Shown one piece after another: positions 1-8,500 of a stretch of DNA of 63,864 nt. The notes under the pieces were generated by a model. The model did no database searches. It saw only the letters and a list, made by a program, of their open reading frames with translations, and had not been told where the DNA came from. The number at the start of each line of letters is the position of its first letter. The stretch's first letter is position 1. This DNA comes from Chthoniobacteraceae bacterium (GTDB lineage: Bacteria > Verrucomicrobiota > Verrucomicrobiia > Chthoniobacterales > Chthoniobacteraceae), in NCBI GenBank assembly GCA_947479475.1, contig CANJZW010000012.1:1-63864 (forward strand), read 5' to 3'. The translations under genes and the position numbers were made by a program.

Positions 1-222
1 GAAACCACTTTCTGAAAAAGACCCGCAAGGGGGTAGGTCGGCACTACAAGCACTTTTGAAAAAACGATGCCTGCAAATGAGGAGCTTGCAACAAAAAGAC
101 TCCCGAAAATAGCCGTTTTTAGACGCGAGTCCGCGAAGTAGGGCTAGAGCACAAAGCTCTGCCTGTGTGAGTCTTGCCGCGCTTCCAGCGCATTTTTCAG
201 CCTGGGCACAGATGCCCACGCA
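1..222. other. Non-coding left edge of the window
   Basis: I find no convincing gene here. The short open frames that cross this stretch have low-complexity translations driven by the tandem repeat to the right and show no family motif. Genes continuing from the left of the window cannot be excluded, but no open frame enters from position 1 with recognisable content. Confidence 0.5.
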
Positions 223-345
223 CCCTCAGGGTGGCTCTCCCTCAGGGTGGCTCTCCCTCAGGGTGGCTCTCCCTCAGGGTGGCTCTCCCTCAGGGTGGCT
301 CTCCCTCAGGGTGGCTCTCCCTCAGGGAGGCCCTCCCTCAGGGAG
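223..345. repeat. 16-bp tandem repeat array
   Basis: The unit CCCTCAGGGTGGCTCT starts at 223, 239, 255, 271, 287 and 303 with no mismatch that I can see. A variant copy (AGG and CCC changes) starts at 319 and a partial copy at 335. Each unit contains the interrupted palindrome CCCT-C-AGGG. The array lies just downstream of the minus-strand cytochrome gene and supplies its stop codon (TGA at 340-338), so on the transcript it forms the start of the 3' untranslated region. Sixteen is not a multiple of three, so the array is not a protein repeat. It may be a simple variable-number repeat, or a set of small hairpins that end or stabilise the transcript. Confidence 0.9.
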
Positions 346-643
346 TCGGGGGGCCGTAACTCTTGGCCAAGTAGTCGACCAAAGACTCGATCTGTTCAGG
401 AGAAATCTGGGCGCCGAACTTGCCCTTCATTTTCTCCACAGACGCCTTCCAAGCCACGCGCGAAAGAGGCGGCTGCGTGGTGATATACTCCGAAGAATGG
501 CAAACCAGGCATTGCTGCATCGCTACTTCAACGCCTGGGGCGGCCTTGAAGTTGGGGATTTCGGGGGGCAATTCGATTTTTAACGGCGAAGCAGACGCCG
601 TCGTCACCAACGCCAAGAGCAGGACAAAAAGAGAGTTTTTCAC
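338..643 (-). CDS. Small periplasmic c-type cytochrome, probable sulfite dehydrogenase heme subunit
   Basis: A 101-residue protein with a signal peptide (about 1-19) and one heme-binding CLVCH motif (C45, C48, H49). M72, in a WKASVEKM context, is the likely sixth heme ligand. The size and the downstream position next to a molybdenum sulfite oxidase match SorB, the monoheme subunit that takes electrons from SorA in periplasmic sulfite:cytochrome c oxidoreductases. The gene starts 18 bp after the stop of the sulfite oxidase gene, so one transcript is expected. The last codons and the stop sit in the first, partial copy of the 16-bp repeat array, so repeat changes could alter the C-terminus. The alternative is a generic monoheme cytochrome of unknown partner, but the pairing makes that less likely. 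Confidence 0.82.
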   Translation of the reverse strand: MKNSLFVLLLALVTTASASPLKIELPPEIPNFKAAPGVEVAMQQCLVCHSSEYITTQPPLSRVAWKASVEKMKGKFGAQISPEQIESLVDYLAKSYGPPTP

Positions 644-661
644 AGGTGCAAAAGTAGAAAA

Positions 662-1864
662 TTAAGCGGTGACTTCCAGCTTCACCGTTTCAACCACGTT
701 CCTCATATAACCCGCGGGATTCCAAAGCGCCTCAAGGGGTTGGGATTCCCCCAACCGGTTGGTGGCTTTCACCTTCAACTCCAGAACTCCCGCACTCGCA
801 GGAACAAAAGGCAACGTCCATTCCCGAAACGAATAGTTGCCGAGGTCCGCCCCCAATTGCGCCTTCTTCCAAACATTCCCTCCGTCGGAGGAAACCACCA
901 CCTCGGAGATGCCTGAACCCCCATCAAAAGCGATCCCGCGCAGGAGAGCCGGGCGCCCGAGGGGGAGCACGCCTCCCTCGGTGTGGCTTGTAAGGAAGGA
1001 GCGCACGTTGAAACGCCCAATTGGAACGGTCGACTTGGGCACGGTGCCGGGAGGCAGACAAGCACCCGGAGTGTTGGGAATCCGGTAGGCCGTGGCCATC
1101 CAGAAACCGTCGTAGACCGTATCAAGCACGGTAATTTCACTCAGATGCTTGACCCAGTACGTTCCAAAATAGCCAGGCACCACGAGACGCACAGGGTAGC
1201 CGTTAAGCAGGGGCAAGTCTTCCCCGTTCATACTGTAAGCAAGGAGCACTTCCCCTCCCATGACGTGTTCCAGTTCAAGGGCCTTTACAAAGTCAGGCAC
1301 CTGCGGGGCCGGCGGCGTATCCAAACCGTTAAACACGACCTGCTTCGAGTTCGGCGCTACACCCGCCTTTTCAAGGACATCCTTCAGCCGAACGCCCCGC
1401 CAGCGCGCGTTCCCCATCGCCCCGTTTGCAAGCTGCCCTCCGCTTACGCGCGGGCTGGAAAACCCCCGACTGTTTCCCGAACATTGGTTAACAGCCACCA
1501 CTTCCACCGCCTCAAAGTCCGACTTCAGCTCTTTCAGCGTCAGGCTTAAACTGCTCTTCACTGTTCCCTTGACCTCCAAACGGTAGGTCTCCGGATCAAT
1601 CTCCGTCGGAATGTTCGGCAGGTGGTACCGAACAAAAAAGGCATCATTCGGCGTGATGACGCCTTCGTTAAAGACCGAAAAGGGAGTCTCAAGCTGGGGC
1701 GGCCTTGAGGTGAGACGAATCAGCGGCCTTTTCTGTGGGTAACGAACAAGCGAGCGCTGGCCATTGGCAAAAGGCAGCGTGACGGTTTCCTGGGCTCCCA
1801 ACCGTGCCACCACACCTGCAAAGCCGAGAAGGGTTGCCTTGCGGAAAAGATCTCGGCGACTCAT
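662..1864 (-). CDS. Sulfite oxidase family molybdenum enzyme (SorA-like)
   Basis: The protein has a twin-arginine leader (SRRDLFRKATLLGFAG), then an oxidoreductase molybdopterin-binding domain with the Mo-ligand cysteine in NQCSGNSR (C128 from this start), then the Ig-like Mo-co oxidoreductase dimerisation domain in the C-terminal third. The family oxidises sulfite to sulfate in the periplasm. I chose the ATG directly before SRRDLF at 1864. Upstream in-frame ATGs at 1897 and 1927 exist, and the one at 1897 follows a purine-rich AGAAGGGGG stretch, so the true start may be 1897. It pairs with the monoheme cytochrome 18 bp downstream. Sulfite could arise from sulfonate or organosulfur breakdown. 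The sulfatases in this window release sulfate, not sulfite, so a direct link to them is not shown. Confidence 0.88.
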   Translation of the reverse strand: MSRRDLFRKATLLGFAGVVARLGAQETVTLPFANGQRSLVRYPQKRPLIRLTSRPPQLETPFSVFNEGVITPNDAFFVRYHLPNIPTEIDPETYRLEVKGTVKSSLSLTLKELKSDFEAVEVVAVNQCSGNSRGFSSPRVSGGQLANGAMGNARWRGVRLKDVLEKAGVAPNSKQVVFNGLDTPPAPQVPDFVKALELEHVMGGEVLLAYSMNGEDLPLLNGYPVRLVVPGYFGTYWVKHLSEITVLDTVYDGFWMATAYRIPNTPGACLPPGTVPKSTVPIGRFNVRSFLTSHTEGGVLPLGRPALLRGIAFDGGSGISEVVVSSDGGNVWKKAQLGADLGNYSFREWTLPFVPASAGVLELKVKATNRLGESQPLEALWNPAGYMRNVVETVKLEVTA

Positions 1865-2329
1865 GGCACCCAGTCGTTTGGAGGGGAGGACGTGCATCCC
1901 CCTTCTTAACACCATCAGCCCGTTCAACGAAATACAAACCTCATGCCAAACTTGGAACAGGCATTCGAGACGACCAACTCAGTCAATCGGCATTTGAGGG
2001 CCTTTCTAACCGCTTTCCAGGAAAGCGTCCAAACTCACACAGCGGAGAGGTTGCTGAAGGCCGTCCTGATCCATGGTGGTATTCCTCAAAGAACTCGAAT
2101 CCAGAGAGCGCTTTGGTCGCAGGAACCAACCTTGTCTAAGAAACTCCAGGTTCTTCTCCCAAACAAACCGGCCCCAATACAAACGCCAGGCACCCTGACG
2201 CCGCCCGCCCTCCCGCCCACACGCGCAGAGCCCTCTAACATCCAGAGCGTTTTACATTTGCAAGCGGCCCGTAACCTGATTGTGCTACATTCCCACCAAA
2301 CTCTCTCTACAATAATCTCCCCCCTCCCC
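1865..2329. other. Divergent intergenic region
   Basis: This is the gap between the divergent sulfite oxidase and ceramidase/SGNH genes. Frames on both strands remain open into it (minus to 1927, plus back to 1943), but the extensions have no conserved domain and lie before clear export signals. Promoters for both directions must lie here. I see no strong paired -35/-10 elements or operator palindrome. Confidence 0.4.
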
Positions 2330-4750
2330 ATGCGCCTACTCCCACTGCTGCTGCTGGCCCTCTCGATGCCACTCCTCCTGCCTGCTTCACCCGCACCCGA
2401 GTTGTGCGCGGTGGGTGCCGCCAGAGTCGACATCACCCCGAATTACCCGGTGCGCCTCAGTGGCTACGGAAGCCGCCGTCAACCCAATCAAGCGGTTGCC
2501 CAGCACCTTTACGCGAAGGCTCTTGCCATTGGGGCGGGAAAAGAGGGTCCCGCCGTTTTGGTCACCGTCGACAATTGCGGCGTGCCCGGCTCAATCCGAG
2601 ACGAGGTTGCCAAAAGACTCTCCTCAAAAACAGGCCTCAAGGACGAACGGTTTGCAATCGCCTCCAGCCACACCCACTGCGCCCCCGTGTTGCTGGGCGT
2701 ATTACCCAACCTTTTTTCCAGCGACCTCCCCCCTGAACATTTGGAGGGCATCACTCGTTACACCAAGGATTTAACCAACCACATCGAACAAGTCGCCCTT
2801 GCGGCTTTGGCGGACCGCAAACCCGCCCACCTTTCCTGGGGCATTGGGGCGGCTGGGTTCGCCTCGAACCGACGCAATTTTCCAGCCAAACCCGTGGACC
2901 ACGACCTCCCAGTGCTGCGCGTCACTTCTCCCGAGGGCAAGGTAAGAGCCATCTTCACTAGTTATGCCTGCCACTGCACAACCCTTGGAATCAACGCCTT
3001 TCACGGCGATTGGGCCGGTTGCGCCCAAGAGGCTCTTGAAAAGGCTTTCCCAGGCGCCATCGCCCTCACCGCGCTGGGGTGCGGCGCGGACCAAAATCCC
3101 AACCCAAGGCGCACTCTTGAACTGGCCTCCAAGTACGGAGAGGAAATCGCGACCGAGGCGGGACGTCTCTCCAAGTCGGAACTTCCCAGTGTGAGCCCCT
3201 CCCTCGAATGCCGGACGCAACGCATTGAACTCGCCTTTGGCCCCCCGCCCTCCCGCCAAGAATGGGAAGTCCTCGCAAAATCTCCCGCCCCTGCCACGGC
3301 CTACCACGCTCAAAAAAATCTCGCCCGCCTTATCCGTGGCGAGACTTTGCCCACCAGCGTCCCCTATCTGGTGCAGGTTTGGAACTTCGGCTCGGACCTC
3401 GCCATGGTCTTTCTTCCTGGCGAAGTGGTGGTGGACTATTCGCTGCGGCTCAAACGTTCCTTCGACCGGTCCCGCCTTTGGGTCAACGCCTATTCAAACG
3501 ACCTCACCTGCTATATTCCCTCCCGCCGCGTCCTTGAAGAGGGCGGCTACGAAGGAGGCGGCGCCATGCTCTACTACGATCGTCCCACAAAATTCGCTCC
3601 CGACGTGGAGGAACGCATCATCGCAGCCGTAGAAACCCTTCTGCCCGAGAGCTTCCGCGCACAACCCAAAGAAACAAAAAGCGACCTCCCCACGCCCCTG
3701 CGCCTCACCCTCCCCCAAACCCTCTACGCCGTGGAGGGGGTTGAAACCACTCTGGAAGGACGCAACGCAGTCCTTTCACCTAAACCCGAAACCCTCCAGT
3801 TTGCCATCGAATCTGCCCTGGGCACGACGCAGGAAGGCGTCTGGAAACTCAGCGCCACCCGGGCGCAGGCTGGCACCCATTCCCTCAACGTCCTGGTGCG
3901 CGACAGCGCCGGGCGGGCCCTTGAAAAAACCTACACCAGCCTCAGGGTCATCCCTTCCAATGCCGGTGAAGGCCGGGACATCGCGCTGCTCGTGGTGGGC
4001 GACAGCCTCACCTCCCAAACCCATTACCCAACCGAAATAGCGCGCCTCTTCGCCCTGCCCGGCAACCCAACGTTGGAGATGCTCGGCAGTCAGCGCAGCG
4101 AACCCAATGGGCTGAAAGTCGCCCATGAGGGCTACGGCGGCTGGAGCTGGGCGAGGTTTAACACGTTTATCTCAACCAAACCTCCAGAGCCGGGCAAACC
4201 CCAACGCAGCCCTTTTGTCTTCGCCGCACCCAGCCCGGAAGCCCCCGCACAACTGGACGTCGCCCGCTACCTCAAGGAAAATTGCGGAGGCCGCAGTCCC
4301 GACTACGTCACCTTCCTCCTAGGAATCAACGATTGCTTCGGACTCACTGCCAACCCACCCGACAAACTCGAGGCCGGCATTACCGAGATGCTCAAACAGG
4401 CCGACATCCTACTCGCCGCCTTCCACAAAGCCGCCCCCCAAGCCGAACTGGGCGTCTGCCTCACCACTCCCCCAAACACCAACGAGGCCGCCTTCGTCGC
4501 CAACTACAAAACCAAATATCCCCGTTGGAACTGGTGCCAGGTCCAGCATCGTCTCGTAGAGCGGCAGCTCAAGCATCTTGAAGGCAGGGAAATGGAGAAG
4601 ATTTTTGTCATCCCCACCGAACTGAATCTCGACACTTCAAAGGGCTATCCCCCAAACAATGCAGTCCATCCCAATCCGGAAGGATACGCCCAGATAGGCC
4701 GCAGCATCTATGCCTGGGTTAAGGCCCGACTGGTTTTAAAGGATCTTTGA
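2330..4750 (+). CDS. Secreted fusion of neutral-ceramidase-like domain and SGNH hydrolase domain
   Basis: An 806-residue protein. An open frame extends upstream to 1943, but the ATG at 2330 begins a clean signal peptide (MRLLPLLLLALSMPLLLPAS). Residues about 25-440 resemble the N-terminal domain of neutral/alkaline non-lysosomal ceramidases, including the zinc-site motif SSHTHCAP (residues 112-119). The family nucleophile motif GDVSPN reads GADQNPN here, so the catalytic serine is missing. Residues about 550-805 are an SGNH/GDSL-type hydrolase: GDS with S559, GIND at 665-668, and H780 in VHPNPEG. The likely role is hydrolysis of an extracellular ester or acyl group, with the first domain binding or acting on a lipid or glycan. 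There is no operon partner: the gene stands alone between a divergent gene and the next regulator. Confidence 0.8.
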   Translation: MRLLPLLLLALSMPLLLPASPAPELCAVGAARVDITPNYPVRLSGYGSRRQPNQAVAQHLYAKALAIGAGKEGPAVLVTVDNCGVPGSIRDEVAKRLSSKTGLKDERFAIASSHTHCAPVLLGVLPNLFSSDLPPEHLEGITRYTKDLTNHIEQVALAALADRKPAHLSWGIGAAGFASNRRNFPAKPVDHDLPVLRVTSPEGKVRAIFTSYACHCTTLGINAFHGDWAGCAQEALEKAFPGAIALTALGCGADQNPNPRRTLELASKYGEEIATEAGRLSKSELPSVSPSLECRTQRIELAFGPPPSRQEWEVLAKSPAPATAYHAQKNLARLIRGETLPTSVPYLVQVWNFGSDLAMVFLPGEVVVDYSLRLKRSFDRSRLWVNAYSNDLTCYIPSRRVLEEGGYEGGGAMLYYDRPTKFAPDVEERIIAAVETLLPESFRAQPKETKSDLPTPLRLTLPQTLYAVEGVETTLEGRNAVLSPKPETLQFAIESALGTTQEGVWKLSATRAQAGTHSLNVLVRDSAGRALEKTYTSLRVIPSNAGEGRDIALLVVGDSLTSQTHYPTEIARLFALPGNPTLEMLGSQRSEPNGLKVAHEGYGGWSWARFNTFISTKPPEPGKPQRSPFVFAAPSPEAPAQLDVARYLKENCGGRSPDYVTFLLGINDCFGLTANPPDKLEAGITEMLKQADILLAAFHKAAPQAELGVCLTTPPNTNEAAFVANYKTKYPRWNWCQVQHRLVERQLKHLEGREMEKIFVIPTELNLDTSKGYPPNNAVHPNPEGYAQIGRSIYAWVKARLVLKDL

Positions 4751-4817
4751 GTTCCTCGGAAGGCGGAAGCGCAGGCGGAGTGCCTGTCCCTTGGCGTCGC
4801 AGTTTTCGCCCAGCAAT

Positions 4818-4857
4818 AAGTGTCGACACTTTTCTCTTGGTAAAACTGTCGACACTT
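4818..4857. promoter_or_regulatory. Two TGTCGACA palindromes, candidate operator pair
   Basis: AAGTGTCGACACTT at 4818-4831 is a perfect 14-bp palindrome. A second site, ACTGTCGACACT, is centred at 4850/4851 and matches the same core with one mismatched pair. The centres are 26 bp apart. They stand directly in front of a GntR-family gene, so autoregulation is the simplest reading. The same regulator may control the long downstream run. Confidence 0.6.
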
Positions 4858-4864
4858 GTATCAT
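4837..4864 (+). promoter_or_regulatory. Candidate sigma-70 promoter of the GntR gene
   Basis: TTGGTA (4837-4842) and TATCAT (4859-4864) are separated by 16 bp. The second TGTCGACA palindrome lies inside the spacer, where a bound repressor would block polymerase. Initiation about 7 bp after the -10 would fall on or next to the ATG at 4871, suggesting a very short or absent leader. This is inference from motif match only. Confidence 0.35.
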
Positions 4865-4870
4865 GAGACC

Positions 4871-5593
4871 ATGTCCGCTGGCACAGCTCCCTTTCCCGCT
4901 CCGCACCGCCGTAACCTCGCCCTCGAAGCGGTCCAATCTCTACGCGAACAGATCATCTCCGGCGCCCTGGCCCCTGGCAGCGCCCTAGCCGAACCGACCC
5001 TCGCCAGGCAATTTGGAGTGAGTCGCGCCCCCGTCCGCGAGGCCCTCATTGAATTGGAACGCGAGGGACTCGTCCAATTTGAAACAACCGGCCGCACCAG
5101 GGTACGAACCCTCACAGAGGCAGACTTCAGGGAAATCATGGAAGCCCGAGTCGCGTTGGAAAGTATGGCGGCAAGTCGTGCCGCCCAGCATTGGGGAGCA
5201 GAAGACTCTGCCTACCTCATGGAAAACATCGCGGCACAATCTCAGGCGCCCACCCTCTCTGAACTGAGCCGGCTTGATGTGGAACTGCATGCCCACATCA
5301 TGGAGCGCAGCGGTAACCAGAGGCTCCTGCGGCTTTGGCAAAGCATCCGCTGGCAGTTTGAAATGTGCCTCGCCCTGACACACCGCGTTCAGAAAGCGCT
5401 CGAATGCACGCCGCGTGACATCACCGTCAACTCCCATCGCCGCCTTCTTCAAGCACTGGCGTCGGGGAAGCCTGAATTAGCAGCACGCACCATGGCCTCC
5501 CATATTGAAAACAGCATGGAGTGGTCCGCCTCGGAAACCTCCACTTCCGAACACCCGCTCGGACTCGCCATGGAAACCTTTCTACGCCGATGA
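4871..5593 (+). CDS. GntR family transcriptional regulator, FadR/FCD type
   Basis: A 240-residue regulator. The N-terminal winged helix-turn-helix (about 15-82) carries LARQFGVSRAPVREAL. The C-terminal all-helical FCD ligand-binding domain (about 85-225) has the spaced His residues (DVELHAH, NSHRRLL, MASHIEN) that coordinate metal and acid ligands in this family. FCD regulators commonly respond to organic or sugar acids, which suits the downstream acid-catabolism genes. I chose the ATG at 4871. A TTG five codons upstream is possible but would overlap the candidate -10. The stop codon overlaps the next start as ATGA, so the cytochrome gene behind it is translationally coupled to its probable regulator. 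That is an unusual arrangement and implies that both are made together. Confidence 0.88.
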   Translation: MSAGTAPFPAPHRRNLALEAVQSLREQIISGALAPGSALAEPTLARQFGVSRAPVREALIELEREGLVQFETTGRTRVRTLTEADFREIMEARVALESMAASRAAQHWGAEDSAYLMENIAAQSQAPTLSELSRLDVELHAHIMERSGNQRLLRLWQSIRWQFEMCLALTHRVQKALECTPRDITVNSHRRLLQALASGKPELAARTMASHIENSMEWSASETSTSEHPLGLAMETFLRR

Positions 5594-8500
5594 ACCCAAC
5601 GCTCCAGACCGGCGCCACCCACTCAGCATCCGTCCCGCAGCCCCTGCTGCGCCGGATCATCCCCGTGCTGTTTGCCTGCGCGGCCCTCCCAGCCGCCGCG
5701 GCCGACAGCGATGCCCAGCTTTCCCAATCCTACGCCGGACAAATCCATCCGCTCCTCGTCAAAACCTGCGGAAAATGCCACGGCGAATCCCCAAAGGACA
5801 ACGACCTCGACCTCGCGGGCCTCACGACGGCGGAGTCCCTCTTCTCCAAACCGGCCGTCCTTGCCGAAGTCGCGGGACGACTCGCGGACGGAGACATGCC
5901 GCCTCGCAAGGCACCGCAGCCCACCCTGGCCGAACGGGAACAACTCCTCAACTGGGTCCAGAACGCGCTCGATTTCACAGCTTCCGCAAAAGCCGGGGAC
6001 CCAGGCCCCGTAACCCTGCGCCGCCTCAGCAACAACCAATACGATAACGCCGTGCGCGACCTCACCGGAGTCGACATGCGGCCCACACGCGCCGGCGCGT
6101 TTGCCCCGGACAGTGTCGGCGGCGAAGGTTTTGCAAACGTCGGCGAGGCAATGCCGATGAACCCTGGGTTGGTGGAACGCTACCACGACGCCGCGCGTTA
6201 TGTCGCCGCACGCGCCGTGCTGCTCCCCGGTGGTTTCCGCTTCTCTCCATCACCCGAACGGCCCGACTGGACTTCGGAGGCGGAGAAGGCGTTGCGGAGT
6301 TTTCACTCCCGGCATGCTGGAGCCAAAGGCGAGCCGCCCCTGGAGAAACACCTCGCCGCAACCATCAAACATCGCGAGCGGCTCCTTCGCGGCGGTCCTG
6401 CTGAGATCGCGGCGGTGGCTGCGGAGGAGAGGCTGAATGCAACCTACCTCGCCACGCTTTGGACCGGACTCAGCGCTCCGCTGGGCGCGTTGCCAGCAAC
6501 GGAAATCGAGGCACTCACCAAACAATGGCAGCAGAAAACGGCTCAGGCGGAGGCAGAAAAGCAGCGAAAACAGGCCGTCATCCAATCGGCGAGACGCAAG
6601 ATTGATTCTCATTGGACTTCTTCAAAACGTCTCCTTGCGCAGTCGAAGGTGGCGGAAGGCGGTTCCGTTTCGTTCGAGCAAAAGGTGACCGTTCAGCCCG
6701 GCGAGTTGCTGCTTCTGTCCGTGCTGCCAAACGAAAGTTACGGAGCCGACAGCACGCTGCTCGAGTGGTCGATCCGCGAAACAGGCGGCGCGCAACGAAA
6801 GTGGAACATATCGGATTTGGTTCCGAATCTGTTGAAGGGAAACCCCTGGCTCGACAAGCACGAGGCGCGCTGGAGCTTTCTTGAAACGACATCGACCCCA
6901 ACCTTCCTCACGGATCGACGCGACGGCATCTCAGGGCGGGCCGAATTGAAATCCTGGAGCCTCGGATCTGAGCCGTCGGTCTTTGTGAACTCGGCCCCTG
7001 AAGACGCGCGGGTCTGGACAAAACTGCGCGCTCGCTCGGTCTTCGTGCATCCCGGACCGAAACGGCCCGTGTCGATTGCTTGGACGAGTCCCATCGCTGG
7101 CGAGTTGGTGCTCACCGGTCTTGTCGCCGATGCGCATCCCGGCGGCGGCGATGGAGTCTCGTTTGAGTTGACGCATCTCGCGGCGCCGGAGTTGGGGCAG
7201 GCATTGGCTGATCTTCCCGTCAACGCCGGCGAGGTGCCGGGCGCGAGCCTTCCTCCCGATGTGATCGCCTCCGTGCGCGAAGCCTGGCGCACGGCCACCG
7301 ATGCGGCTCCGCTCCTCGCGGCAATCAAACCCATGCAGGAAAGGCTGTTTCGGGAAAACTACCGGAAACACAGCGTCCTAGCCGTCGGCAACGGTTTTCC
7401 CGCGTGGGAGGACACACTCCGCTTGGTGGCGCACGAACGTGTCGAAAGCGCCGCCCGCGAACCGCTCTTTAGACTGGTCGCGCGCCAGGTGGCCCCTGCG
7501 TTGCCGGGGACCTTTGTCATCTGGGACCGCCTCCGCCTTGAGGACGGCGTCGGACCGGATGTGGTCCTGGCGGAACATCCCGAACTTCGGGTGGCCATAG
7601 AAACAGCCAGCGGCCTCAAGTTTGGCCATCACCCGGGGGGGCGTGCCGTGCCCGCCACCTCGCTGGTTACGGAGGCCGGCACCGAGATCCGGATTGACCT
7701 GAAAAACCTCCCAAAGCCGCTCTTGGAAGCGCTGGGACTGCCCCGTTTCCTCCGGGCTGATGTCCGTCTGGATGCAGACAGTCCGGAGGCGGCCACGGTG
7801 CAAGCCCTGCTGCTCGCCGAGCCCGATTCAAAGGACCCCAAGGAACCCACAAAGCCCAATCCCAAGCGGGCCATTCCCACAGCGTGGCTTTCGGGCGACC
7901 CGCTCGTGACGGACGAACCCGAACCGCGTGTCGCGCAGATCGCGAACCCCCGCGTCGCCGCCGAACGGGCGAGGCCCGCCGCCGAGTTTCGGACGCTGTT
8001 CCCCCCGGCGGTCCTCTTCGCGGATGTCATTCCGCGGGACGCCCAGGGTAGCCTTTTCATGTTCCACCGCGAAGACGAGCCACTCCGCCGGCTCCTGCTG
8101 GCCGAGGAAGGACGCAGGGAGCTTGACCGTCTCTGGAACGAGCTCCACTTCCTCCGCGAGGACGCCCTCGCCCACTCGCTCATGCACGTCGAGTTGATGA
8201 AGTTTTACGCGAACCCCAACGGGGCGCCCCGCATGGATTTCTATTTCAAAGAGGCAGGTCTGCGCGTCACTCGCGAGCTCGCGGAACTCGCCGCCGCACA
8301 ACTCGCTTCCGAACCCCGGCATCTTGAATCCTTACTGGCATTTGCGGAGCGCGCGTGGCGCCGCCCCCTCGTTCCCGGCGAACGCGAAGCCATCCTCGCC
8401 ACCTACCGCTCCGACCGCGCGGACGGCACCAAGCACGATCCCGCCCTCCGCGCCGCTTTAGCCCGCGTCCTTTCCTCGCCATGGTTCCTGTACCGCGTCG

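Noticed and set aside
223..345. CRISPR-like array
   Set aside because: The units are 16 bp and directly adjacent with no unique spacers. There are no cas genes in the window.
983..1549. 188-codon plus-strand frame opposite the sulfite oxidase gene
   Set aside because: It is antisense to a well-supported enzyme and has no family features.
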